A stretch of DNA of 64,000 nt from Strongyloides papillosus (taxonomy: Eukaryota > Nematoda > Chromadorea > Rhabditida > Strongyloididae): positions 434,001 to 498,000 of the forward strand of contig SRSI01000030.1 in NCBI GenBank assembly GCA_005656395.1, in the 5' to 3' direction. Below are positions 47,724 to 57,915 of the stretch, piece after piece. The position numbers and the translations under genes were made by a program. The notes below the pieces were generated by a model. That model did not search any database, had not been told where the DNA came from, and saw only the letters and a program-made list of their open reading frames with translations. Numbering within the stretch: position 1 is the first letter of the stretch; every line of letters begins with the position of its first letter.

Positions 47724-49628
47724 ATGGCTCCACAGGGTACTGAAACAGAGAAGAAACATAAGAATGAGGATAAAAATAATAAACATAGTGATAGTCACAA
47801 TGCATCAACTTCAAGTACCAAGAAATCTAAGTCCTCTGTAAATGGAGACTTTGTTAAGGACAAAACATGGACACCCCTACATGAAGCATGTCTCAAGAAA
47901 TCTCATAATGTTGTTTGTTCTTTGATTCAGGAGGGTGCAGACATCAATGCAACAACATCAGATGGAATAACACCACTACATGTCGCTGCAAAACGCGGTG
48001 ACTACAATATCGTCGAAATCCTAATAGCATCCGGTATCTCTCAACTACCCATCTCCAACGACGGCTGCAGTCCCATAGACTATTGTTCAGGAAAGTCAGA
48101 TTCCTGCGATGCTATAAAAGAAAAACTCCTAGCCATAAAAAAGATGGATGATGATCAATTTGTTGTTCCAAAAAACATTAATAATAGTAAAAAAAAAGAT
48201 AACACTAATCATTTTGATGGTGGTGATGGAGATTTGACTATTGATGATGATGATGATAAGAATAATGACAATTTTGTAGAGCCACTCCCTCCTGATAATA
48301 GTAGTGTATCTAATGAGAAAGATAATAGTGGAAAAAAAAGCAGGAAGCGTAATCATTCTGATAGAAAAATAGAGGATAAAGATGATGCCTCGTCATTGAA
48401 TGGTGATAGTGTTTCAGCAACTAGTGAAGATAGTAATATTAAAAAATCTAAACCTACGAAAGATTCACCTCCTAGTGGTGAGGATATTAATTGTGAGAGG
48501 AATTCTAATTCACCTAATGAGAAGAAGGTTACCCCTATAAGGATACGCTTACAACGTGCTGGGACTGAAGATCGTACTGGACAGGAGGGACCATCTGAGA
48601 AAATGGAATCATCGACACCGACAAAGAAGGGAAGATACACTCCAAGGAGTAGGAGACAGGCAAGTGTTGTTCCGGAAGATTTTTATGATGAAACATCCAG
48701 TGAGACGAGAGTAACGAGAGCCAAAGCCCGTCGAAGCAACCTATCATTCGAGGATGGTTTGACAAGTTCAAGAAAAAGGAGAAACTACCGTTCCTCAACA
48801 GTAGGTTTCCAAAGTGGTGAAAACTCCAAATCTGCCTCTCCAGCACCATCATTTAACATGGATTACAGTGATATTGAAACACCATCAGGTGGTAATGATA
48901 CAGAGGAGCTTCAGGTTGCTCAACCACATTCAACTATTAACTCTTCCGGTCCCTCAGCCTATGTAGATAGTATTGTATATACCTTATTTGATAAAAGTTA
49001 CATTGACAGTGCAATAACGATAGAGGATGAGAAGTTTAAGAGGTATGAGGAGAGTTTGAAGGATGAAAGTGTTCTTGAAGGACCGCTACCGAGCGAGATT
49101 AAGAATTTCCTTACTTTTACTAAGAATTACAAGCAAAGGGAAGACTATTTAAGGGAGGAGAAGGTTAAGCAGGTGGAGATATTTCCTAATCTACCAAAAG
49201 AGATCCAGGAAGTATTGGCAAGCCACAGAAAGGCGTATGAAGACATGAAAAAAAGCCAGCAAGTAGAGAGGGATAGATTTACACTAACAGCTGAACGTGA
49301 ATACCTACGATCATTAAGTAGAAGTAAATGTGATTCAGGAAAACATCTAACTATCGTACGTGTAATAGCTGAAAATCACCTGTATAATCCTCAACATTTC
49401 GACAAAGACCACTCTGAATGGGTACCACCAGAAGGTTTGAAGGAGAAATTAATTGAGAAGAAATATCGGGAAGCTCAGATACTTTTTAAAAGACACAAAT
49501 TAGAGGCAGATTCTTTATATTATACACAATTGGCGGAGTACGACCTGTTGAAAAGGCAATACAGGTTAGAGAGTTTACCACCTGTTATAGGGAAAGTTCC
49601 TGTTGAAATTGTTAAGTTACCTTTTTAA
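47724..49628 (+). CDS. ankyrin-repeat protein, ANKRD11/12-like architecture
   Basis: Single exon from MAPQGTETEKK, 634 residues. Two to three ankyrin repeats at about residues 50-130 (TPLHEACLKK, TPLHVAAKRGDYNIVEILI, then a weaker repeat). A long disordered region rich in Lys, Ser, Asp and Asn follows (about 150-400), with many nuclear-localisation-like clusters. A charged helical C-terminal domain (about 440-634) is rich in Glu/Lys/Tyr. Few N-terminal ankyrin repeats followed by a long disordered segment and helical end resembles ANKRD11/12 co-regulators. That link is tentative. CTCCACAG inside the first codons could also be a splice acceptor, so an upstream exon is possible. Confidence 0.75.
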   Translation: MAPQGTETEKKHKNEDKNNKHSDSHNASTSSTKKSKSSVNGDFVKDKTWTPLHEACLKKSHNVVCSLIQEGADINATTSDGITPLHVAAKRGDYNIVEILIASGISQLPISNDGCSPIDYCSGKSDSCDAIKEKLLAIKKMDDDQFVVPKNINNSKKKDNTNHFDGGDGDLTIDDDDDKNNDNFVEPLPPDNSSVSNEKDNSGKKSRKRNHSDRKIEDKDDASSLNGDSVSATSEDSNIKKSKPTKDSPPSGEDINCERNSNSPNEKKVTPIRIRLQRAGTEDRTGQEGPSEKMESSTPTKKGRYTPRSRRQASVVPEDFYDETSSETRVTRAKARRSNLSFEDGLTSSRKRRNYRSSTVGFQSGENSKSASPAPSFNMDYSDIETPSGGNDTEELQVAQPHSTINSSGPSAYVDSIVYTLFDKSYIDSAITIEDEKFKRYEESLKDESVLEGPLPSEIKNFLTFTKNYKQREDYLREEKVKQVEIFPNLPKEIQEVLASHRKAYEDMKKSQQVERDRFTLTAEREYLRSLSRSKCDSGKHLTIVRVIAENHLYNPQHFDKDHSEWVPPEGLKEKLIEKKYREAQILFKRHKLEADSLYYTQLAEYDLLKRQYRLESLPPVIGKVPVEIVKLPF

Positions 49629-50858
49629 TGCATATGAATTTTGCACCTTTTTTAAGGGATGTTATCAAAAAAATAGTTATTTTTTTCAATTGTAATGGAA
49701 GTTGTTGACACTTTTTATGTTATTGCACTAAGGGATATTTGTTTTAAAGGAAAGATTTATGGTTTTCACTTATTTATTTAAATGCGTAATGAGATTAATC
49801 TTTATTTTGATTGTGAGATATTTTAATATTTTTGTTTTTTAACATTGTTAATGATCGTAATAATTACGCAACAACTCCGAATATAATCAATACACAAACA
49901 TATTATCAAGAATGTAGATTTCCCAGGTTTAAACTTAGTATAAGAAATAAATCTCAAGAAACGACACACTATCAATTTCTATAATGCAACTATATTTCAA
50001 CATCTATACTGCTTCAAATGCCATTTCTCTCATTGTGTAATAGATGTAAATAAATTTATAAGGCAATAAGCCAAAGACACATTAATATAAAGGTGTTGGT
50101 ATTCTTGAGAAATTGAATATTCTCATGGCAAAACTCTAATGTGTTATGTATATTTTCTTGTTTTTTAATCATGTATTTGAATTTGTATATTAGTTTGTAT
50201 ATAGTTTTTGCTAATAAATCTTTATTTTTACTGGAAATTGTTTTTCGTGTCCTTGAGTTTGTTTTCACTTTTTTCACATCATAAATTGATGTTTATTTTG
50301 CTACATTACATAATAAATAATTTATTTTATTGGAAATTAATAATATTTTGCTATTCCAAGTTTATTTTTTAGCATTTTTTATATTTTTACTGACCTGAAA
50401 ACATATACAACTTGAGAATGCATAGAAAATGGATAGAGAAAAAATACTTCTATTTATTATCATACCATCGAAAATAAAAGTACATTTTTAATGCAATTTT
50501 TTACAACATAATTTATACTTGTAAAAACTGATTATTTACACTTTTACAAGTGATTTATTGCTCCGAAATGACAGACTGACATGTAGCAAATACCTTACAC
50601 ACTATCAATACACCCTACATCTCAATAGGAATTTCTGTTTACTTGAACACTGTAACTTTTTTAAGTGTTACAACATTAATAATGATTATGAAAAAACGAG
50701 CAATTTTTTATCTTTAGTCTCCATTTTACAATAACATTATGATGATTCTCTATTTAGTGTCATTGAAAGGAAGATACTTTATTTTTTTTCATATCTTTTA
50801 ATGTATAATTTCCTTCTTTACTAACACTTTATCAGGTAGTTTACTTTTTTATTTTGAG
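49629..50858. other. intergenic, no gene seen
   Basis: AT-rich. The sequence TTTATCAG near 50834 may be a trans-splice acceptor for the next gene. Nothing else was recognised. Confidence 0.5.
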
Positions 50859-51486
50859 ATGCCTTCCTTTCTATGTAGAATAAAATTCATATATATTTTA
50901 ACTATTCTTGTTTTCTTCGCCATTTCTTTGTCAACAACAACCAAAGATACTTGTACTAAAGATAGTTGTAATAATTTAGATACCATGTCTAATACTGAAC
51001 GTACCTTTATTGCTGTCAAGCCTGATGGAGTCCAAAGAGGACTTGTTGGAAAAATCCTCGCTCGTTTTGAGGAACGTGGATTTAAATTGGTTGGTCTTAA
51101 AATGCTTACTGCTTCCCGTGCTCATCTTGAGGTAGGGTTTCTTCTTAATTACATCATAAACATAACTGTTTAAGGTTCACTACCAAGACTTAAAAGGAAA
51201 ACCATTCTTCCCATCCCTCATCGACTACATGGCCTCCGGACCAATCGTCGCCACCGTCTGGGAAGGTCTTGATGCCGTCAAACAAGGACGTGCCATGCTC
51301 GGAGCCACCAACCCCCTCCAATCTGCACCAGGTACCATCCGTGGAGACTACTGTATCCAAACTGGACGTAATATCATCCATGGTTCTGATTCTGTTGAGT
51401 CTGCCAACAGAGAAATTGCCCATTGGTTCAAGCCAGAAGAACTCAGTGAGTACACCTCTGCTCAAGCTAAATGGATCTACGAATAA
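50859..51486 (+). CDS. ndk-1: nucleoside diphosphate kinase, with possible signal-peptide isoform
   Basis: Exons 50859-51131 and 51175-51486 (43-bp intron, phase 0). The standard kinase starts at the inner ATG 50985 ([20 protein letters not shown]) and has 152 residues, the usual length. The phosphorylated active-site His lies in [10 protein letters not shown], and the substrate-binding Lys in [10 protein letters not shown]. It balances NTP pools by phosphate transfer. The same frame runs upstream to another ATG at 50859, adding 42 residues beginning [20 protein letters not shown], which looks like a signal peptide followed by a Thr/Cys-rich linker. An acceptor-like TTTATCAG sits 23 bp before that ATG. 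Two start sites would give a cytosolic and a secretory form. Confidence 0.93.
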
Positions 51487-51989
51487 ATTGGTGTAGTTTG
51501 TCCTGGAGAGACTAACTTTTTTATTTAACAGTTTGCTATATTATAAACCTAGTGTGTTTTTATTTGTTAACGTTTATGGTAAATAAAGATTTCATGGCAC
51601 TTTTTAAAAAGTTAATGGTTGTTAATTGGTTTTTGTCGTGTCCCTTGGTTTGTTGTGTCTACCTTTTTTTGGTTTCTTCTTTATCACTTAGTGACGGTAT
51701 TTGAAGGGACTCTTTTACTTCTCATAAGCTACCTATTTCATAATAAAAAAAGGATAATCCTACATTAAACACAAAAAGTACAAACAAAAATATTAAGTAG
51801 AGATAATATTTATTAATCATAAAGTTTTCCAATAACTTCACATATAATTAAATACAAAATAAACCCCCAGCAAATAAAAAACATTAACAACATTGGAGAG
51901 AGAAAACAAAACTTAATTTTATTCATTAAAATTGAAGTAGTTTAGACATAAAGTGAAAGAGAAGACGTGTGTGTGTGTGGGTAAGGGAA
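51487..51989. other. intergenic, no gene seen
   Basis: 3' flanks of two convergent genes. A short (GT)n run lies at about 51965-51980. AATAAA-type signals are at about 51585 and 51740 (+). Confidence 0.5.
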
Positions 51990-52708
51990 TTACATTGATA
52001 AATATTTTTCAAGACCAAGATTAAGTTTTAGGTTTAGGATATCGTGGATTTTTGGATTATCAAGGAAATTCTCGTAGTCGGATACTTGTCTCTCCATCTT
52101 AAGATCGATTGCTTTTGAGGCCACTCTCAGTGTTGATGAGACATCCTCTACTGGTTGTTCTGTCTCCTTCCACTCCTTCGTTTCGGTGTCGTAGACATGT
52201 GCCAGGACACACTTCGATGACGATTCGAGGGAGAATTTTGTATTATCCAGCTGAAATAATACATATGTTAGCAATTAAATATGTTTTGTGACGTCACTTG
52301 GGTGGGGATAAACAAAAACTAACCTGCATTATATATACTTTAGGATATTTACTTTGAAGTTTCTCAGCCAATTTCACGACACAGGGATCTAATCTAAAAA
52401 AAAAGACACGATTCCATTAGTGAAATTAAAAACAAATCCTACTTTTTATCGTTTAACATCTGGTTGGCGAAGTAAACTCCGGCGATAACGTAACCATTAT
52501 CGTTACAGTATCTCTCAATAAATAATAGGGATGATTCAAAGATACCAGCAAATGTTGGAATGTCATGAGATATAGGAATTGCATCGATGACAATTGAATT
52601 TTTACCAAAACCATCGGCGATGAGGAATCCTTTTATCGGGCAATGGGGGTATTTTACGCAATGGAGGACTGCTTTACAGTAGGCTATCGTTGATATTGTT
52701 AAAACCAT
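51990..52708 (-). CDS. ER membrane protein complex subunit 8/9
   Basis: Three exons on the minus strand: 52708-52443, 52393-52324 and 52250-51990, joined as 198 residues. It opens LTISTIAYCKAVLHCVKYPH then GFLIADG, the MPN-like fold of EMC8/9, continues with DAIPISHDIPTFAGIFESSL and YVIAGVYFANQ, and ends with VYIMQLDNTKFSLES and a C-terminal VSDYENFLDNP segment. EMC8/9 sits on the cytosolic face of the EMC insertase, which inserts membrane proteins into the ER. An acceptor-like CCTTTTAG lies 5 bp before the ATG. The last gene of a possible three-gene operon with ataxin-10 and mL54 (176 bp after ataxin-10). Confidence 0.9.
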
Positions 52709-52884
52709 CGTTTCTAAAAGGTTAAATGTTATGAAATGTTATATGTTAAGATAGAAGGTAAAAGGATTCCAACCGAGTGAAGATAAGAAAAGGAGGTTGA
52801 AATAAGTTTATATACAATCATTATATACAGATACAATAGAAAATATCTATAATAAATTAAAAAATCTTCTATAACTCTTATCAC

Positions 52885-54102
52885 CTAAGCAAAAATTGTT
52901 TTTTCTTTTAAACTCTCAACAACCGGGCTACTTAATTTATTTTTAATGTCTCTCAGGAACTCTTGGTTTTCTTCACATTTATCTGTCAAGGCTTTAATAC
53001 AGATAACAGACCATTCCTTCCTCAAAGCAACGTCTAAAGTAGTTCTATCAAAAGAACACTGAAGAACAGGGTACAGGAGACCAACATCTCCAGCATTCTT
53101 CTGATTCACTCCATTATCCATGCAGATATTTGTGACTAATCTCAAGCAACTAATCTTTAAATCATTCAAAGGTACGAAGTCATCGTCCTTATTACATAAA
53201 GCTCTAAATCTCTCTGACGTTCCGGGGATTTGTCCTTTTTTATCCTCTACTCCCAGAATATTCATCAAAATAATCTTTATACTACTAAGAATTTCTTTAT
53301 TAGTAAAAACATTGTCACTGTAGTTCCGTTTGTGAATGGCTAATGTTCCTAGGATTGTCATCAAGTGGAGGGGTAGTCTTAAAGTCTCAGCTTCTTTGAA
53401 ATTGTCGTGGCACCATCTTTCAAGTAATGATACCATAAAATAAATGTTGTTCTCATGTACTTTGACATAGGTAGATTCTGTATCATAATTATTATCAGTT
53501 AACTCAATCAAGATCCCCAAAATATAGATATAATCTCTCATACCCATTGACTGAAAAGATTCACTCAAGAAAGTGGGACATTCTTCAAACAGTTTCCAGA
53601 AAAAGGCTATTAACGAATTATGTACATGATCCTTGGAATTTGTATTACAAATAGTTGTTAAATCATTGATAAACCTGAAGAATTCCTTCTCTAATAAATA
53701 TTTGTTGTAAATGTGTTTACCGAAACAGCATATTGCGTAGGTAGTTTCAGGTAGGAGATCCTCAAAACGGAGGATCGCTAACCAATGAACGATTTCTAAC
53801 TTTTTGAGAGATAACTCTTTAAATATCTCCGACCTTGCTGAGGTATTCACGAACAATCTATAGAATATTTTCAACTTTTTAAACATAGAATCACTCTCTA
53901 AATCTTCTCCATGTTTGTTGAGCAAACTTTCAAAGAGATTGAAGACAAAATTTTGTATAGATTCATCGTTTTCAGCCACTAATGTATTCAAATCTTCCAA
54001 TAATACTGAGCATATCCATTTATTTGCAGCCTTTATTTCATCATCACTTATCTCCTTGAAATCATCTGTACAGAATATCTTCAACACATCATCTCTTTCC
54101 AT
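52885..54102 (-). CDS. ataxin-10 homologue
   Basis: Single exon, 405 residues, armadillo-like all-helical protein. The diagnostic part is the C-terminal ataxin-10 domain (about 310-400): LKISCLRLVTNICMDNGVNQ, then LLYPVLQCSFDRTTLDV and RKEWSVICIKALTDKCEENQ. The N-terminal 300 residues are divergent helices. Ataxin-10 proteins act in cytokinesis and ciliary/neuronal functions in other animals. GTTTATAG before the start (54122-54129) looks like a trans-splice acceptor. 196 bp separate it from mL54. Confidence 0.82.
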   Translation of the reverse strand: MERDDVLKIFCTDDFKEISDDEIKAANKWICSVLLEDLNTLVAENDESIQNFVFNLFESLLNKHGEDLESDSMFKKLKIFYRLFVNTSARSEIFKELSLKKLEIVHWLAILRFEDLLPETTYAICCFGKHIYNKYLLEKEFFRFINDLTTICNTNSKDHVHNSLIAFFWKLFEECPTFLSESFQSMGMRDYIYILGILIELTDNNYDTESTYVKVHENNIYFMVSLLERWCHDNFKEAETLRLPLHLMTILGTLAIHKRNYSDNVFTNKEILSSIKIILMNILGVEDKKGQIPGTSERFRALCNKDDDFVPLNDLKISCLRLVTNICMDNGVNQKNAGDVGLLYPVLQCSFDRTTLDVALRKEWSVICIKALTDKCEENQEFLRDIKNKLSSPVVESLKEKTIFA

Positions 54103-54298
54103 TTTTATACCTCCTTTGTATCTATAAACAAAATAATAACAACTAATTAACCATAATTATCAAGTACTTAAGGCTCAGAAACCATAAAACAGAAAAAAAG
54201 AACGAAGCAAACATAGCTAGTTAAAATCTAATAACATTAAAAAAACTTGTCTCACATAAAAACAATAACTATATAATTATTAAACATATCTCCCCTTC

Positions 54299-54830
54299 CT
54301 ATGAACAATTAAATGGATGACTCTTCTTCGTGAACCTAGCTCTCTTAGTATTACCATCCACATACTTAAGACTAGGAGAATCTTGAATATGCAAGAATCT
54401 AGCCTTCAACTTCCTTATTCTCCTATTTTGTTCGTGATATCTCTTTAATAAAGTTCTGTAATACATCCAACCATCAACATCTGGATCCATATCCTCGAGT
54501 TCCCTTGGTTCGGAGAGATCTAACTCAAAAAGCCATGCAGGATACTCTGAATCTGGTTTAATTTCAGGACCCGGTTCTTTGACTTCTGTTAAATAATTTA
54601 TACAAACGTATTTACATAACTTCTCCGCATCTGTCTCGACGAAACTTTTATCTACCTTGTATGCTTGGACTTTTGGGCCGAGGAGAGTTTGGGTTGTGGA
54701 GACTGGAAGAGTGGAATGGTAATGGAAAAGTTTATTATAAATGAGAAATTATGGGAAATTTACCGGTTCTTGTGATTATATTTGCTGTTCTAGGTAGGAT
54801 GTAAGAAGGTACTTGAAATAGGCGATTCAT
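54299..54830 (-). CDS. mrpl-54: mitochondrial ribosomal protein mL54
   Basis: Exons 54830-54764 and 54702-54299 (61-bp intron splitting a Val codon) give 156 residues. The N-terminus is a mitochondrial presequence (MNRLFQVPSYILPRTANIIT). The conserved core is VDKSFVETDAEKLCKYV, CINYLTEVKEPGPEIKPDSE and YPAWLFELDLSEPRELEDMD, matching the mL54 pattern of a D-x-EYPxWLFxL motif. The basic tail has RRIRKLKARF. A structural protein of the mitochondrial large subunit. First gene of a possible operon. Confidence 0.87.
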
Positions 54831-55452
54831 TGTAATTAGATGATGTTATTAACAGTAATTAATATCAAAAAACTATCCAATATTTTTTTCTCGCCAAAAA
54901 CCATTATTTTGGGGAAGTGTTTACTTTGTTTATAATAATCACAGAAGGATATTCCAACCAATTCTCAAGATCAGAAAGAGAACAAATGAAGAAACGAAAA
55001 GAATTTACCAATGAATCTTTTATTTTACTTTAAAAACCAAAAGATAACATTTAAAGATACATAATAAAAGAGTTATTATTTTTATAATGAGTATTTAAAA
55101 AGAATTGTTAGTACAATTTCCTATAAATGTAAACAAAAATATGTTTTGTTTATTAATTTATATTCAAATGGAAGGGACAGATGGAGGAGGAAACCTGTAT
55201 AAAGGACCCTCCATCACGAGGTAGGGTATACAAGTATTTTTATATTGTAAGAGATAGGGATTTTGTGAATTAAAAAAATAATATTGATGATAGGATATTA
55301 ATATAAATATAATAATAATAAAAGATAATAGAAATAAATAAAAAAAATAATAGAGAAAGGAGATTGATTTTTAAAGAGTCCTAGAAATGTTTTTGTTAGT
55401 ATATAATAATAAATTATTATTATCACATTACGAGTAAAGCAAAGTTCTATTA
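54831..55452. other. intergenic, no gene seen
   Basis: Holds the promoter of the mL54 gene and the 3' end of the forkhead gene. AT-rich with no coding signal. Confidence 0.5.
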
Positions 55453-57249
55453 TTATGTTGGGAGGAAGAATTCATTCAGAACATCGTCAATGAGTGATTC
55501 ATCCCTAGTTGGTGGTCTTTCTAATGATCCGTAGGATTGTTGTAAAGTTGAGGATGGACTTGATGGTGGTGGAGATGGAGGTGCTGGTCTCCATTGAGAA
55601 TTATTGTCTTTCCCTTGTTCATTAGATGCCTGTTCACCTTGATCATTAGAGGATACTGTCGAAGAAGAGGTTCCATCAGAAGTAAGAGAAACATTACTAG
55701 TTGAGTCTCCTTCATCTCTCTTGTAACCATTATCCGTTCCTTCAGAAGAGTAATTATTTCCAGATCCCATTGCAGTATAACCGTTTGAATAAAATTCATT
55801 CCCACCATTAGAGGAGACCGTTGGAGACTTTGGCATGTTATATGAACCACTCGTATCAGAAGATATAGGGGAAGTGTACATTTGTAGGGGTGGTCTATAT
55901 AAACTAAATTGTCTTTGCGAATCATTCTCAGCAAATGGAAAATTATACCGAAACATATAATTTGGAAAATCATTGTTTATTAACTGATTTGTTAAGTTGT
56001 CCGTGAATGATTGGTAACTCCTGTTACCGTCGAATTGCTTCTTGATATTTGGTTGGTAGGGAGATGTCGAATCACCGTTGTAATGGAGTAGCGCGTCATC
56101 AACTGATTCAGATGTTGCCAATCTTGAGGTACGACGTTTCCTTGGTCCTTTAAGACTACCAGTCATTGTAATTGGAGAAGTTGTTGTATAAGTTGGTTGA
56201 GAGTGATAACTAGTGAAATCTCTATTATAATGGTAATCGGCATCTCTTTTAACAAAACTACTAAGTCCATTACTATTATAACCCATAAAAGGACTTTGAT
56301 GACAACTATTTGGATAGAAACTTCTCTCACCATTCAAAAGTGGCTCCAAAAGACTTGAACATCTAATACTTTCACACATATCCTTGTACTTCTTAACAAC
56401 TTGCTTCTTAACATCATTTACAGCTTTCTCCTTAATCTCAGGACTAGTAAATCCCCATAAAAAAGACCTTCTACCAGCATATCCAGATCTACCTTCATCA
56501 ACCTTATTAAACCACCCATTTGTCGATAGGTTATGGCGTACAGAATTTTTCCAACCCTCCGGAGCTCTTTGAAAGAACGGGAAATAATACTGGATAAATT
56601 CATACAACTCCGAGACATTCAATCTGTTCGTTACGGCATTGTGAAGTGCTATAGCTATGAGGCATGGATATGAACATGGTGGTTTGATGAATACAGACGT
56701 TGGCTTATCATTGGCATACTGATAATCTACTGATACTGGGATTGTTGACTTAGGGAATGGAGTTACGTTTGATAAAGCTTCTCTAGTAAAAGATTCCAAC
56801 TGAACCAGAGGATTACTTGTCAATGGTGGGTGTGGGAGACTATATGGGTCAGGGGCACTTGATCCAATAACATTTTGTAGGTATTCCTTTGTAGCATTGA
56901 TATTAAGATGACTAGCCGCACTAACATTTCCATGGTACTCCGTATAATTATAAGACGTCGGTTGTTGTTGATAAAAAACGTTACTCGAAGTATTATTAGA
57001 AGGTAAGGTTTCATTACTCTGAGAAAATGGATCATACTCATGTTTAGGAGAGAAAGTCGAAGTATCATTTACAGATATAGCACTATCAGGAGTTGAGAGG
57101 AACTCTCTATCACGGGATCCTTTCTGTTGTTCCATTTTCGGTGAAAATCCATTACCATAAATACTAGGAGAGGTAGACGTTGAGAAAAGAGGTGGTGTTG
57201 ACGAGGAGTTTGAGACTTGAAATTGATTTTTACACACGTAAGTAGTCAT
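55453..57249 (-). CDS. forkhead transcription factor, FoxN-like, 598 aa
   Basis: Single uninterrupted frame. The forkhead DNA-binding domain spans about residues 189-285: KPPCSYPCLIAIALHNAVTN, then LNVSELYEFIQYYFPFFQRA and EGWKNSVRHNLSTNGWFNKV, with the recognition helix NSVRHNLS intact. The pattern 'YSCLIAxALxN' and 'APxGWKNSVRHNLS' is closest to FoxN1/4. Long Ser/Asn/Tyr-rich, low-complexity N- and C-terminal regions are probably activation domains. TTTTTAG directly abuts the ATG (57250-57256), so either SL trans-splicing occurs here or a 5' exon is missing. A nuclear regulator; target unknown. Confidence 0.9.
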   Translation of the reverse strand: MTTYVCKNQFQVSNSSSTPPLFSTSTSPSIYGNGFSPKMEQQKGSRDREFLSTPDSAISVNDTSTFSPKHEYDPFSQSNETLPSNNTSSNVFYQQQPTSYNYTEYHGNVSAASHLNINATKEYLQNVIGSSAPDPYSLPHPPLTSNPLVQLESFTREALSNVTPFPKSTIPVSVDYQYANDKPTSVFIKPPCSYPCLIAIALHNAVTNRLNVSELYEFIQYYFPFFQRAPEGWKNSVRHNLSTNGWFNKVDEGRSGYAGRRSFLWGFTSPEIKEKAVNDVKKQVVKKYKDMCESIRCSSLLEPLLNGERSFYPNSCHQSPFMGYNSNGLSSFVKRDADYHYNRDFTSYHSQPTYTTTSPITMTGSLKGPRKRRTSRLATSESVDDALLHYNGDSTSPYQPNIKKQFDGNRSYQSFTDNLTNQLINNDFPNYMFRYNFPFAENDSQRQFSLYRPPLQMYTSPISSDTSGSYNMPKSPTVSSNGGNEFYSNGYTAMGSGNNYSSEGTDNGYKRDEGDSTSNVSLTSDGTSSSTVSSNDQGEQASNEQGKDNNSQWRPAPPSPPPSSPSSTLQQSYGSLERPPTRDESLIDDVLNEFFLPT

Positions 57250-57915
57250 CTAAAAATAATAACATATCAATATAAATGTTTTTAAAAAATAATATTATTC
57301 CATTTACTAGAATTAAAAAATTAAATAAACAACGAATGGGTGTAAAAGATTTTTTACATAAAAACGATGACAGTTGTATGAGTGTGGTGGATGGAATGGA
57401 AATAATAAATAAAAAAAAAGAAGATAGCTTAACTACATTGATGGGAGTTAAATAAAAAAAGGAGATATTTTTTTCTATTGTTCATGGAATGATTTTAATA
57501 GCTTGAATGGGGAATATATAAAAGAAAGAAAAAAGGTATAGTTATGTTAATTTTATTCTTTTACACTACCTAATCGTTGATCTTATTGAAAAGTTTCTTT
57601 TATGGATTAAGAGAGAATAGCCTTAAGGTAGGAGAATTGGTAAGATAGTCCTTACCAAGTAAGTGGAATATTGTTGGTTGCTTTTTTGATGATTAACTAT
57701 ATTATATATATCACATAGAAGGTTTCTTTTCTCGTATCTCCGTCATTGGATGTAAGCGTGGTATACTAGAAAAGAAAAGATTAACACTGAAAAGATTAAT
57801 TATGTCTAATATTATGAAATAATGTATTTAATTATTAGTCGAAATATTATATATTCATTAATATGTACATTATATATATTCAAAATTAAATGAAAAAAAA
57901 GTACAAACAAAAAAA
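57250..57915. other. intergenic, no gene seen
   Basis: Between the forkhead gene start and the SCAPER gene end, both minus strand. Contains an 8-bp-stem hairpin (TTGGTAAG/CTTACCAA, 57637-57658). No gene recognised. Confidence 0.45.

Noticed and set aside
51960..51985. (GT)n run as a regulatory Z-DNA element
   Set aside because: Too short, and it lies in a 3' flank; an ordinary microsatellite.
57637..57658. Hairpin TTGGTAAG/CTTACCAA
   Set aside because: An 8-bp stem in AT-rich intergenic DNA is expected by chance; no context supports an RNA gene.
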